In this document: piece after piece, positions 1 through 10,980 of the stretch | How the letters are laid out: the number at the start of each line of letters is the position of its first letter | Position numbering within the stretch: position 1 is the first letter of the stretch | The notes under the pieces: model-generated | Database searches by the model: none | Told to the model about the DNA's origin: nothing | What the model saw: the letters and a program-made list of their open reading frames with translations, nothing else | NCBI GenBank assembly: GCA_026545765.1 | Contig: CM048839.1 | Span: 15,934,566 to 15,998,565 of the forward strand | DNA from: Plantago major | Taxonomy: Eukaryota; Streptophyta; Magnoliopsida; Lamiales; Plantaginaceae | Length of the DNA: 64,000 bases | Reading direction: 5' to 3' | Translations under genes and position numbers: made by a program

Positions 1-598
1 TCAAGAAGATAACACACATACTGAGATACCACCACAGTCCACTTCACCAGATATCGAAGGCTCAAATGAGCAATCACAAATATTCAATGTGGATTTAGAT
101 AAGCTTCCTTCTGACGCAGGCAAACGTCCTCGAATCACTAGTTATCATCCTAATATCCGTGAAAGAGTTAGGAGAAAGTACTTACTAGATGGTGCTTGCC
201 AACCTAAATTGAAGGCCTTCCCACAAAGAGAAATTGACGGGAAAATGCGAAGGTTTAATGTTGCATGGTTCAAAGAATTTTCTAGTTGCAACAGCTACAG
301 GTGAAAGAGCATTTTCTGCTATGAATATTGTGAAGAATCGGCTTCGAAATCGAATGGGTGATGAATGGATGAATGACAATCTTGTGGTCTATATTGAAAA
401 AGACATTTTTAGTCGTGTAACAAATGAAGATGTGATTGATAGGTTTCAGAAGATGGCTAATCGTAGAGTACAATTGTAATATGTTTCACTTTTAAGTTAA
501 CTTTAATATTATATTTTGACATATTTGAAATGGTGGAATTATATTTTCGATTTTATTAATTGTGCCTTACCTGGGTTCAAATCCTGACTCCGCCACTG
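1..598 (+). mobile_element. 3' part of an internally deleted hAT transposon (ZMYM1/TTF-type transposase)
   Basis: An open frame enters from the window edge (frame of base 2) and reads a conserved plant hAT N-terminal stretch: LDKLPSDAGKRP, ITSYHPN, RRKYLL, and a RRFN..WF motif at 254-271. At about 278-284 the sequence jumps straight to the C-terminal hAT dimerisation block, VATATGERAFSAM then KNRLRNRMGDEW, ending in TAA at 477-479. The two parts are in different frames, so the catalytic core is deleted and the reading frame broken. The end at 585-598 (CTCCGCCACTG) is the reverse complement of a CAGTGGCGGAG-type plant hAT terminus; GCTATTAC at 599-606 would be the 8-bp target copy. The left end is outside the window. 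Non-autonomous relic. Confidence 0.8.
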
Positions 599-1117
599 GC
601 TATTACTATTGCCCTCTAAAGTTATCGTAGCTCCCAAGTCGTTCATCTTTTCGCACAATATCGACGGTTCCCCAATCCAATAGCTTCAACGACAGTAATC
701 ATCTCTTGAATGAATTGGTCATCAGTTTAAACTTGGATAAAATTTTCTCAGATTATTCTTGAAATTAAACCTCAAGTACGCAACCTAATTTTCTCCGATA
801 ATTAGCCAAAATGTTGAACCTCCATATGGTATGGTATATTTACCTACGTGTATGATAAAGATAATAAATCAACCTCTGATCGAGCATCATGGGTTTAACA
901 TTCAAAGGTCATGTAATCCCTTGTGGTACGTATACAATCGGGTAGTAAATCAAGCTTGTTAGAAAGATCAAGGACTAAAATGCAATAACTCACCAGGCTC
1001 CTACGGTGTCCTACCTCATGCTAATAATTCACATTAGACTTAACAGTTTACAAAGAAAAAAAAAGCTAAAAAAGAAAATCAAAACTCCAAAACCCAGACC
1101 AGAGAGTCCGTACAACA
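599..1117. other. Intergenic region, presumed RER1 promoter and 5' UTR
   Basis: No coding sequence was recognised. A purine-rich stretch (1050-1080) lies just before the RER1 start codon and is probably 5' UTR. No clear TATA box could be assigned. Confidence 0.4.
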
Positions 1118-2842
1118 ATGGAACCCAGTACCGGCGGTTCCATATCCGCCGAAACAACCACCAGTTCCGCCGCCGATGCGACACCAATCGCCGCCGTGGC
1201 ACAATGGAGCTCCACAATCTCGCAGCGATCTCAACACTTCCTGGACAAATTAACACCGCACGTTCTCTACCGGTGGATCGCGTTCCTCTGCATCGCGCTG
1301 TTGTACGTGGTGCGTGTGTACCTGGTTGAGGGTTTCTACGTGGTTTCTTACGCTCTCGGAATCTACATCCTCAACCTCCTCATCGGATTCCTCTCGCCGC
1401 AAAATGACCCGGAGTTTTCTGATGCTCCGGGACTTCCGGTTCGGAACTCCGATGAGTACCGCCCGTTCGTTCGCCGATTGCCTGAGTTTAAATTCTGGTG
1501 AGTTTTGGCTTGATTGAATTTTGCTGAGCTCAAATTAGGGCATTGAGGATTTTCAATTTTGAGATGACAGTATTTTTTTTTTTTTTTATGTTAGGAAATT
1601 CTGATTTTATTTGGTTAGTAACTTAGTATCGAATTCAAATGTGTTGATAATAGTATTACCTAAAATTTGCGTAATTGGGAAAAAAATGAAATTCTGTTTA
1701 TTTGTGAAATTAATTTGCTATGAATCACTGGATGGGTGAGTTGATTGATTGCATCACATGTCTGATTAGCGCGTGCGCTTTGTACGAATTGTCTTTGGTA
1801 ATCATAGCTTACAAGCTCTTAAAACTCTTGTTGATGAAGAGAAGTATACGAGCGGATAATTTTTTCGTAAATGCTTCGTAGTTTATCTGATTGATGAGCA
1901 TCTCTAGCTGCTCAGTGAGTTTGTTAGGCCAATCCATTTATGAACATCGTTTATAGCTTACTATTCTGAGAGTTGAACTGATGATTGACCTTCATCCTAT
2001 AAATGAGATTATAATGTGATCTGTTTTTCTCTCTCAATATGACTTGTGATATCTCGTCATCAAAGATCTTTCTGCTTGATTCTGATTCAGTGTTTCTTTT
2101 TAGTTCACTTGCTTGTTTTCATGTCATTTCGTATTTTATGGTTAAACATGTTCAGGGGCGGATCTAGGAATTTTGGAAAGTGGGGCCAAAAGCAACACAT
2201 GAAAACTCATAAAGCATTAACTTCAGTTCAACTCCCTGGGGGCGAATTCGAGTATATTTAAAGGGGGCGATTAAATTTTTATAGGTTGTTAGTAAAAAAA
2301 AATTCTGGCCCCCACCGGCCAACAGTACATCCACCCCTGAACATGTTTAGCTTTGTGATCAAGTACTATAATGTGTGTTTACTTCTGATGTTTGTCTTGG
2401 TTTTGTTTGGTGATTATCTCTGGCAAAACATTGAAGAAGATAATAATGTAATATTCATAATGACAGAATTTGAAACTGACTTCTTGTCTCTTGCAGGCAC
2501 TCAATCACCAAAGCATTCTGCATTGCTTTTGTATTGACGTTCTTCAGCATCTTTGATGTACCTGTCTTCTGGCCAATTCTTCTTTTCTACTGGATTATGC
2601 TTTGCATGCTAACTCTGAGGCGACAGATACTTCATATGATCAAATATAAATACGTCCCATTTTCGTTTGGGAAACAGGTATTTCTGAAACACATGTTACT
2701 TCGTAAATCTTATTGCTTGTGTATCCTATATTGGCATAAATATGGCATATCTCCTTTCAAAACTGAGGTGGTCGTGCATTTCTTTCAGCGCTACGATCGG
2801 AAACCAGCTTCTTCCCCCGAGACTGAAAGCTTGAACCCTTAG
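1118..2842 (+). CDS. RER1: RER1-family ER retrieval receptor
   Basis: Rer1 proteins sit in the early Golgi and return escaped ER membrane proteins in COPI vesicles. Three exons join in frame: 1118-1497, 2497-2677 and 2789-2842 (204 aa). Intron 1 splits the Trp codon TG|G, with GTGAGT and TTGCAG; intron 2 is phase 0, GTATTT and TTTCAG. Family signatures are LTPHVLYRW, the hydrophobic pairs near residues 53-92 and 134-168, [15 protein letters not shown] before the first junction, and [11 protein letters not shown] before the second. There are four predicted membrane segments, as expected for Rer1. The N-terminus (1-30) is Ser/Thr/Ala-rich and variable in the family. The length is normal and no damage is seen. 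Intron 1 carries a hAT MITE. Confidence 0.95.
2153..2339. mobile_element. hAT-type MITE in RER1 intron 1
   Basis: The 187-bp insert begins CAGGGGCGGATC and ends with the reverse complement of CAGGGGTGGATG. It is flanked by a perfect 8-bp target duplication AACATGTT at 2145-2152 and 2340-2347. It has no coding capacity. Its ends resemble the hAT end at 585-598 (CAGNGGCGGA), so a related transposase may have moved it. It lies about 160 bp upstream of the intron 1 acceptor. Confidence 0.9.
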
Positions 2843-3701
2843 TCACAGGCAAGCACTGCATTTTTCTTGTTTCTGTCTTCGTTGTAACCTGCAAGTATCT
2901 TGAATTTCTCAATATGGCTTCCTCTGTGTTGGTTATTTTAGGGAGCACTTCAAACATCTTTTGGCTGCAATCAAAGGTTTCTTGTTCATAGAGTATCTTT
3001 TATGGGAAGGAAGACGTCCTGTTACTAGTCAGTCTTTCGCTGAGCTTACTAACCAACAGCAAATGTCAAAAAGAAACTAGAAATTTTGGGTTTTGATGAA
3101 TTTGTAACTTCTGAAGTTTCTTGTTGTCAGATACATTTCACTTGTTTATGAGTAATGCCCTTGGAATTTACCTACATCCACTTGAAATCTTTCCTGTGTG
3201 TTTTTATCTCTATCTCCCTGATGGCCTGATAGATTGATTGTTAACTTGAAAAGCAGGAATTGCATTTTAGATACGGGTTCGTTTTAGATACCTGTGAGAA
3301 AAATTCGCCCTGCTTGATTTATTATGATTAGAGTTCTGAAACTTACAACTCTTGGCCCCGAAAACTGATCATTTTGAAGCAGTAAACAACAAGCCAAATT
3401 ATTCAACAAACCTACGAACTTTACTGATAACTGTGTATGTATGTGCCACTTTTGTTGGCATCTCAAATGGGAAACACTATGAAATCATCACAGAAATGAA
3501 AAGGGAAGCAATATCTGTCTTTCCACTTTATCTAGCTATGCTGCATAATCAATGCTGGCAAATTAGCTGTAAAATAAGAGGCAGCAGCATCAAACAAATA
3601 TAAGAATCCATAAAAAATAAACAAACCAGTGCAGCTTCACCAAGTCAATCTGAGAGAAAATTGCACACAAACCAATCTTGAAGATGAGCCAACTCTTGAT
3701 C
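2843..3701. other. 3' flank between RER1 and the first DUF247 gene
   Basis: Convergent intergenic stretch of 859 bp that holds the 3' UTRs of both genes. The short open frames here lack recognisable motifs. No repeat was seen. Confidence 0.4.
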
Positions 3702-5300
3702 TCAAGAGCGAGGCACATAATAAGCATAAACAGCATAATAAGTTTGTGCCAATGTTAACAGCACCAGTATCACAGCAGCCAAGAACGAGATAATCGTCCA
3801 CGGACTGTTGAAGTATCGATGCTTCAGGGTAGCGATCCAGGCATTCCACTTGTGATCATAATACTCATTCACTTGCTCCGACAGCCTCGAAAGATAGCTG
3901 TCGTTCATGTCGAAAACGACTTCTTGACATATCCGGTTGAATAGCTCAGCAACCTCTCCATCATTCCCCAGCCAATGCTCGACGATCCCACAGTAATGCA
4001 AGTAACTCACATCTGCAGCCGTGTCAATCAAATTGTCCATGAAGATAACATAAGATGTTAGTTCGCTTGTGCAGTCCAGATGGCATTGTTCGTACGCGAT
4101 GAGGTTGAGGAATAGGGATTTGGTTCCATCATGGATCAACAATCGAGGTATCTTGAGGACTCCGTTCTTGAACTTTATGTCCCAGAATCTGTCAGTTTTC
4201 CTTCTTTTGAACTTGATCCCTGCTTCTCTCAGCTCGGAGACACAATGAATTAGTTGTTGCCTTCTCTTGTCTGCGACACAGTTTGTGTTCGACCACCTCT
4301 TCATCCATGTTCGGGGAGTAGGCTTAGGGCCTGTGCGAACGACCAAGAGGTTCCGCCTAAACACTTCAAGGCAGTGTAGCCCGCCTTGTTCTGTTAATGG
4401 ATCGAAAGTGCTTCCATTTCCTAGAGACGATTCCAGTCTGTTCCTGTCGCTCTTTGTCAATGGCTCATCCGTCGGCGTTAGTGGATCGAAAAATCGGAGT
4501 GCTAACCTGGCGACAATCCCCTTCAAGTCCGGATTGCCAACTTGAATGCCCAACATCTTGTCCAGTATAAACAGAGGGATTTGGTTCTCTAGCATGATCA
4601 TATCACGTTGAATCAAGTGCATTGTAGCTCTCATTGCGAATATCGGATCATTTCTTGAGTATCCAAGCTGAGTGAACCCTTCAGCCGCCCCTCGGAAGAG
4701 CTCCAACACAAAGGATGAATCAAGCACCATCATTTCTATAAAATCATTGCTACTGAGGCTGATTGTCCCTTCGTAGCAACTCCGTGCTCTTTCCTCGAGT
4801 TCTTTCACCGCGTCAAGATAGAGCTCTATTTTATGATTAGTCCGCTTGAGGATACGATATACCGCCCGCCATTTATGCCGGTCCATGTTGCGTAGCCGTC
4901 TCTTGCCATGGTGGTATGGACCCAACGACACGACCTGAGGAATGTAAGCCTTGTCATCACCTGCATCCCGGAGGCATTGCGGGATACGGTAGATGCTGAG
5001 TTTAGCCCAACAGCCAGCTGCATCATCTTGCGAAGCTTGATCGAGCTTATCTCTGATGCTTACGATCCATTCGGATTCAACAGGCTTGGCTTGTCCCTCC
5101 ACCTCAACATTAGCCGATTCCCCATTCAAGATTAGACGCGGAGTAGGCGGTCGAGTTTCTTGTTTCTGGACCTGTACTGAATCCAGGGACCCAATGGATC
5201 TCGAGGTTGAGGGTAGGTTACCGGATTCAAGTGTTTGGTTGAGCTTGAGAGTGATGAGGTACCAGCTGAGAAGCTGCTGTTTGTTGAAAACTGCAACCAT
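3702..5300 (-). CDS. DUF247 (UPF0481) membrane protein, copy A
   Basis: Intronless 532-aa protein of plant family DUF247, whose biochemical role is unknown; in grasses DUF247 genes lie at the S and Z self-incompatibility loci. Hallmarks in order: YRIPQCLRD, VSLGPYHHGKRRL, FIEMMVLDSSFVLELF, RDMIMLENQIPLFILD, RFWDIKFKNGVLKIPRLLIHDGT, SLFLNLIAYEQC, VIFMDNLIDTAADVSYL and HWLGNDGEVAELFNRIC. One hydrophobic segment near the C-terminus (about 500-528) ends YYAVYAYYVPRS, so the protein is probably tail-anchored with a large soluble N-terminal part. The first ~75 residues are variable. It is the most diverged of the four copies here. The ATG at 5298-5300 is the first in the frame. It looks intact. Confidence 0.93.
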   Translation of the reverse strand: MVAVFNKQQLLSWYLITLKLNQTLESGNLPSTSRSIGSLDSVQVQKQETRPPTPRLILNGESANVEVEGQAKPVESEWIVSIRDKLDQASQDDAAGCWAKLSIYRIPQCLRDAGDDKAYIPQVVSLGPYHHGKRRLRNMDRHKWRAVYRILKRTNHKIELYLDAVKELEERARSCYEGTISLSSNDFIEMMVLDSSFVLELFRGAAEGFTQLGYSRNDPIFAMRATMHLIQRDMIMLENQIPLFILDKMLGIQVGNPDLKGIVARLALRFFDPLTPTDEPLTKSDRNRLESSLGNGSTFDPLTEQGGLHCLEVFRRNLLVVRTGPKPTPRTWMKRWSNTNCVADKRRQQLIHCVSELREAGIKFKRRKTDRFWDIKFKNGVLKIPRLLIHDGTKSLFLNLIAYEQCHLDCTSELTSYVIFMDNLIDTAADVSYLHYCGIVEHWLGNDGEVAELFNRICQEVVFDMNDSYLSRLSEQVNEYYDHKWNAWIATLKHRYFNSPWTIISFLAAVILVLLTLAQTYYAVYAYYVPRS

Positions 5301-6280
5301 TTGGATCTAATCAGGTGCCTTGGATAGCCTTGGCTTTCTAAAGATAAGTGGATTGAAAATGAAAGAAATAAGCTTTACAATTAGATTGTTTAGGACAACC
5401 TTTTCAGCTTTAGATTAAAGCTGAGAAAAGCTTTTGCTTGCATCAATAGAATACTACAAGAGAGATGCATATGTGATGTAGTATTCAACCTAATCCAGCA
5501 GAACTTCTCTGTAATGGACCCTTCTTTATAATTAAGATATATTGCACGTTTTCTCATTTTGGAAGTAGTCATTTGTCAGAATTAATGTACAAATTATTAC
5601 TTGATTTACTTTCAATATTTTAGACTTCAATGGATAATAATTTTTCCTTTATTTTAGATAATATTAAAGTAATTAATTTTATAAGATAAAGAGGATCACA
5701 GAAGTTTTGACATTAATTATATAAATATCTCTGCAAGTGTTCATTCCTTTTATTGGTCAACCAAACATTTTATGCAGGATTATGCAAAATGATTTTCTTC
5801 ATTTCTTTCTTTTTTCCAGTGACTTTTCTCCATGAGTGATGTAATTTTGTGGTTGAATATGAGCAAGTAGGATTTAATAATTGAAGGCATATTAATTAAG
5901 TCCATCTGAATATTTAACCCAAGTAGTGTTAGCTTCATCCCTCCAACTTAGTCTCCACTTCCATACACCTCAAGGGATACTATTACATTAATAATCTCTG
6001 ACTATTAATTAAAATCATAACCAACCTATTCAGTTAATTTATTAATTAGATATGTTATGTAATCGCATAATTTTATATCATCGTGTATATATAGAAATCA
6101 ACTAGATTTATATGTTATAAAATAATTTTACTGAAAAATTGTAACTAAATTTACTTAAAGTAGAGAATACCATTACATTAAAACAATATATATAAATTGA
6201 CAACATTCTTTAATTTACATATCAGTCATCATCACTGACATATACAACAAAGCAACAATATACATCACATCAAATTATCA
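5301..6280. other. AT-rich spacer between DUF247 copies A and B
   Basis: The first ~100 bases hold the upstream region of copy A. The rest is AT-rich with no recognised gene or bounded transposon. Confidence 0.35.
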
Positions 6281-6284
6281 GCAG

Positions 6285-6630
6285 AAACCATGAAATGTGG
6301 AAATCCAAACCAAGATTGAAGATACATTAAACCTTTTTTTATCTTTTTAACTTTTTTAAATCTCAACAGGAAAGAGGAGGGATCTCTTAATAAGTTGCAG
6401 AAACTCAAACCAAATATTGAAGATGCATAAACCATTTTTTTCCTTTTTAAATCTCAACAGAAAATAGGAAGGAGGAATTTAAAACTCAAACCACACGTTA
6501 AAAATATATGAAACCATTTTTTTTTCTTTTTGAAATCTCAGCAGAAAATAGGATGGATCTCTTAATTATAAGCTGCAGCAATTTGAATCTCAAACCAATA
6601 TTGAAAAAGATACACGAAACCTTTCTTTTT
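6285..6630. repeat. Four-copy degenerate tandem repeat downstream of DUF247 copy B
   Basis: A unit of about 85-90 bp recurs roughly four times. Shared blocks are AAACTCAAACCA, ATTGAAGAT, ATAAACCATTTTTTT, AAATCTCAACAG and AGGGATCTCTTAAT. Similar wording (AAATCCAAA, AAGATTGAA, GAAACCATGCATTTGT, ATCTCAACTAG) lies just beyond the stop codons of copies C and D. The array therefore looks like amplified DUF247 3'-flank sequence. Confidence 0.65.
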
Positions 6631-6646
6631 TGTTTTGTTTTTCTTT

Positions 6647-8332
6647 TCAAGGAAAAGGAGGAGGAGAAATAGGAGGAAGAGAGGCGAGAGGAGATTTTGG
6701 ATTCCGAACAACATAATCAACCACACTAAAACCAGACTGTACCGCAGTAAGCAATAACAACACAGAAGCAGCAAAGAACGAGATATAAGCCCATGGATTA
6801 CTGAAATATTTGTGCTTCAAGCTAGCTTTCCAAACATTCCACTTGTGATGCTGATAGTCGTTCACGCTTTGCGACAACCCCGAAAGATAGCTGTCATTCC
6901 TGTCGAACACGACTTCTCGACATATCCGGTTGAATAGTTCAGCAACCTCAGCATCACTCCCCAGCCAGTGCTCTATGATCCCACAATGATGCAAGTAACT
7001 CACATCCTCCGGGTTGTCTATCAGATTGTCCATGAATATAACATAGGAGGTTATCTCATTATTGCAGTCAAAGCAGCACTGTTCATACGTAATGAGGTTA
7101 AGGAAAAGGGATTTGGTCCCGCCATGGATCAGAATTCGTGGAATCTCAAGTATGCCATTCTTGAACTCTATGTCCCAGAATCTATCAGTTTCCCGGCCCT
7201 TGAACTCTATGCCCTGTTCTTTTAGTCTTGTGACACACGGCACAAGTTGCTGTAGTCTCTTATCTGTCTTCGGACTACCCTTCTTCTTCTTCTTCTTCAC
7301 AATTGGGTCACCCAGAAGGTTCCGCCTGAAGACATCAAGCAAGTGTGGTTCGTCCAATGGCTGCATTGGAACAGAATTTGTTTTCCCCTGGTCCAATAAA
7401 GCCTCTGTGGTTGTTATGTCCACTATCTCATCATTGGTATTATTTTGTTCATGCCACCAGCAGCAAAGCCGACTTGCACATGTAACAGTCTCCAGCGAAC
7501 ACTCATACCTCGGTTTCAATGGATCCAAGAATTGGCGACCCAGCCTGGAAACTACCCCCTTCAGGTCCGAATTGCCATCTTGGATGCTATACAGCTCATC
7601 CAATACAAACAAAGGAATTTGGTTCTCCAACATTATCATGTCCCGCCGGATCAAGTGCATTGTAGTAGCCTGCATTGTGAATATTTGATCATCTGTCGAG
7701 TATCCGAGCTGACTAAATCCCTTATCAGCCCCTTGCAAGATCTCTAACACAAAGCAAGAGTCGAGCACCATCATTTCTATGAATTTGTCGCTATCAAGTT
7801 TGATTCTCCCTTCATAGCAACACCGTGCGCTTTCTTCCAGTGCTCTTACCGCATCAACGTAGAGGTCTATCCCTTTTTTTGTCCGGCTGATAATGCGGTC
7901 TAGAGCACGCCATTTGTGGCTTTCCATGCCGGCAAGCAACTTTTTGCCATGGTGGTATGGTCCCAATGACACGACCTGAGGAAAATATGTCTTGTTATCA
8001 GCTGCACCACGGAGGCGTTGTGGGATATGGTAGATGCTAAGTGCAGCCCTCGATCCGGCTGCTGCATTGTAATCCAAAGCTTCTCTGATCAGCCTATTCT
8101 TCATTCTTATAGTCCGGGAATCCATGGACTCGGTTTGTTTCTGCTCCACCTCAACAATACCAGAGTCTCCATCCTGGTCACAAATTGACTTAGATGGACG
8201 GACCTGTATCAAATCGGTCAGCTCAATGGATGTGGAGTTTGGTAGGCTTTGGGATGTTTGGCCCTGGGATTCATGTATTTCGTTGAGTTTGTCGAGTTTG
8301 TCAGGCTTCGCATTTTTCGATGCTGCATCCAT
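6647..8332 (-). CDS. DUF247 (UPF0481) membrane protein, copy B
   Basis: Intronless 561-aa DUF247 protein. Signatures: YHIPQRLRG, VSLGPYHHGKKLL, FIEMMVLDSCFVLEIL, RDMIMLENQIPLFVLDEL, RFWDIEFKNGILEIPRILIHGGT, SLFLNLITYEQCC, VIFMDNLIDNPEDVSYLHHC and HWLGSDAEVAELFNRIC. A lysine run (six Lys) lies in the variable linker, about residues 350-356. The membrane segment (about 512-538) is followed by a Pro/Ser-rich tail ending PPISPPPFP, about 15-20 residues longer than in A, C and D; the stop codon may have been lost and replaced, or the tail gained. The ATG at 8330-8332 starts a variable ~80-residue N-terminus. No breaks are seen. The molecular function is unknown. Confidence 0.93.
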   Translation of the reverse strand: MDAASKNAKPDKLDKLNEIHESQGQTSQSLPNSTSIELTDLIQVRPSKSICDQDGDSGIVEVEQKQTESMDSRTIRMKNRLIREALDYNAAAGSRAALSIYHIPQRLRGAADNKTYFPQVVSLGPYHHGKKLLAGMESHKWRALDRIISRTKKGIDLYVDAVRALEESARCCYEGRIKLDSDKFIEMMVLDSCFVLEILQGADKGFSQLGYSTDDQIFTMQATTMHLIRRDMIMLENQIPLFVLDELYSIQDGNSDLKGVVSRLGRQFLDPLKPRYECSLETVTCASRLCCWWHEQNNTNDEIVDITTTEALLDQGKTNSVPMQPLDEPHLLDVFRRNLLGDPIVKKKKKKGSPKTDKRLQQLVPCVTRLKEQGIEFKGRETDRFWDIEFKNGILEIPRILIHGGTKSLFLNLITYEQCCFDCNNEITSYVIFMDNLIDNPEDVSYLHHCGIIEHWLGSDAEVAELFNRICREVVFDRNDSYLSGLSQSVNDYQHHKWNVWKASLKHKYFSNPWAYISFFAASVLLLLTAVQSGFSVVDYVVRNPKSPLASLPPISPPPFP

Positions 8333-9539
8333 TTGGAAGAGAGATTGTGTGATAAAACTCTGTGATCAAAGTTCATCATATATATATATGATGCTGTAAT
8401 TGACTTAGTCCTGTAAACTTGTTAGGATAGTTGTTAATTGTGATGGAAAGAATTCCCACTAGGCTTCTCATTTCTGCATCAGCATATGGAACGTGTGGAA
8501 GTAGACAAGTTATCGATCACTGACAATTGGTCTCTTGGTTAATTTCAGGGCTTAAACCTCTGTTCACGGAATCTTCTCTACAATCCAAAGTGATTATATA
8601 TATATTTAGCAGAACCAGGTCAATATGGATTTTAAACTAACTTGATGGATATTTGCAACCTGCAACTCTGCAAGTAGTGTTCTATTCTTTAAAAGTCTCT
8701 GAGTTTACAAGATTCCCTTTTCTTTTCTGTAGTCATTATAAATTATAATCATTTTTTTTCGAACAAAATTTGCTGTCCTTTTCGTAAACTTGTTCGAGAG
8801 GAGAAGCAGATTTCACTGAGATTGAAAGAGATGGAACGGAAACTGAAAGTCTGAGTGAATCTTAAAAAAGGTGATAGATGAAAATTTTCCATTTATAAAA
8901 CAATTGGATTCTAGTTTTGGCATTGATTCCAAGTGAATCTGATGAAACTACGGACAAGTTTTCTTGGCAAATCATCCTTTGTGGAGTATGGAAAAAGTAA
9001 GATAAAATATCCGACATCTCCATTTCGTCCAAAGTTCATCACCAAAGACCAAGCAATGTAACATAAGAAATGAATCATATGAGACCAACTAGTGTTTAGG
9101 TCAAGGCCAATCAGAATTTCTTTAGACTCGGTTCAAAACTGAAAGATACAACTAAAGTTAAAAATAGTACTACTAGTTGGGAAGGGAATGTATATGATCA
9201 GCAACTACACCATCAATGTGGAGTATTATATCATTAGGCATTAAGGATCTATAGTACATTCGCATTGTACTATTGTTAGTAATATGATCTATTATTTTTA
9301 TACTTAACTTCAACCCTTTATTTTTTAATTAATGCGATTACATATTGTATGGTCGTATAATGAATTGCATAGTGGATCACATATTATAAGGGTTGAATTA
9401 ATCACACACTCTTTATGTTTTAGCTTAACAAAATATACCCACAAACAATTTAAATCAAACTCTTCATTTATCAAATATTCACTAAACACCCTAATTTTAG
9501 TTTTAACGAAACAAAAATAATTTTAAAAAAATGATCAGA
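8333..9539. other. Upstream region of DUF247 copy B and start of the duplicated block
   Basis: From about 8440 this sequence is paralogous to 16619 onward: GGAAAGAATTCCCACTA at 8455 and 16632, then GCATCAGC, GGAACGTGT and GCAGAACCAG in the same order. No intact gene was recognised. The stretch ~8865-9535 has no counterpart in the second copy. Confidence 0.5.
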
Positions 9540-9710
9540 GCTCCCGTCAGAGCTTCCATGGCGATCTATGGATTCACTTGTTCCAGATCCACCCCAACAT
9601 AGATGGATGGACCTGTATCAAATCCGGCAGCCCAAGGGATGTCGTGTTTGTCAGGCTTTGTAATGTTTGGTTCTGGGATTCATGTATCCATTGAGCCTAA
9701 GAGTTTAGCT
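9540..9710 (-). pseudogene. Relic of a DUF247 N-terminus
   Basis: Bases 9595-9705 resemble the N-terminal coding part of copy B (8190-8290): GGACCTGTATCAAAT, GGGATGT, GTCAGGCTTTG, TGTTTGG and GGGATTCATGTATC appear in the same order. Nothing of the remaining ~500 codons follows. It is a dead fragment of a further DUF247 gene and is absent from the parallel spacer before copy D. Confidence 0.6.
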
Positions 9711-10980
9711 CTGTTTGTGTAGAGCTCTAACTCAAATAACAAACAAACTGCTTCTGTACTACTTTTGTTGCTTTATGTAGTAGCTGAATCCCTAATAAAA
9801 TCTTTTATTGGTACTGTACAAACTGGACGGCACAACGTACAACTGCAACCCTTTAGTTCATCTGATTGGAGCTCTTTCCATTTAAGATGTTGCCTCTGTT
9901 GTTCAATTCAACTCACACTTAAGCTTCAAATCAACGATAATCAATTTAATTGATAATTTGTTGTACTGGCCCGTTGAGGTTGTAATTAATTATTTGTATG
10001 ATTGAAATTGCTTATAATTAGCTCCTTTTGAAAAACAATTCAATCCATTTTTTAACCGTAGGCAGCTAGGTTTTCTAAAATCTAAATGATTCCAGTGAAT
10101 TTGATGAAACAAACTGATTGCAGGTTTTACTTAACAAATCACTTGTGTTTTTTTACAATTCTAACTTTTCACTAATAATGGTATGAATGTGGTCCACAAG
10201 AACAAGAGGGATAAAAAATTTGATATGTCCATTTGCTTCAAAGGTCATCACTCATCACCAAGTACCAACCAATGTAGCATTGAACATATGGCCAACTGGT
10301 AATGTTTGTAGGCTAAGGTGTCTATATTATCATTTAATTTTATGACTTTTTCTAGGTCCTGGCAAATCAAAATTGTGCACACATGCATTTTGACTCGTTT
10401 AGAACTACTGGCTAGCTAGCTAGGAAGGGAATGTAATATATATGGATAGGTGTAAGCGGGGGTGGAGTCATGAGGAGGCAGAGTGGAGCGTTCGGCCCAC
10501 CATTTAGAAACCTGGCTTGGCCTATGGTATCAGTTATCATATCATGTAACTGAACGATGAAATCATGTAACAAAGCCTTCGCATATACTATAACAAAAAG
10601 GCTTATTTTGATAATTGAACAAGCTTTGTTGTTACTGTTGTTTCTTAACACTGGTAGGCATGCTAATGTGCACAGGTTGTGAGTTTTCAATTTCGTTAGA
10701 AAGGCCAAGATTCAAGAAACAAGAAGAAATGAGAAACCAACTTCAAAATAGGCTACTTTTATTGAGATTAATGCATGCTACTGAAGTAACTTTAAGTAAA
10801 GAAATTAAGCACAGCAAACAATATATTACATGAAACTGCTGATGGCTGACATTGAGAACATACAGTATATATTTTGTGATCAAGATTGAAAGCTAGCAGA
10901 AATCATTATATTCGAAATCCAAATAAAACCAAGATTGAATTTAGATGCATACGAAACCATGCATTTGTGATCGATCTCAA
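9711..10980. other. 3' flank of DUF247 copy C, part of the duplicated block
   Basis: GAGCTCTAACT at 9722 and the TACTTTTGTTGCTTTATGTA block match 17015-17070. ACTGGTAGGCATGCTA at 10650 and CAAGATTCAAGAAACAA at 10707 match 17231 and 17292. Bases ~9790-10400 are missing from the second copy. No gene was recognised; the short frames are not conserved between copies. Confidence 0.5.

Noticed and set aside
559..585. tRNA T-loop-like GGGTTCAAATCC near the hAT end
   Set aside because: It is part of the common hAT terminal sequence; no other tRNA arms are present.
1006..1329. 107-codon ORF overlapping RER1 exon 1
   Set aside because: Out of frame with the clearly conserved RER1 protein.
6968..7747. 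Long plus-strand ORFs opposite the DUF247 genes
   Set aside because: They are antisense shadows of a conserved coding region; similar shadows appear opposite copies C and D.
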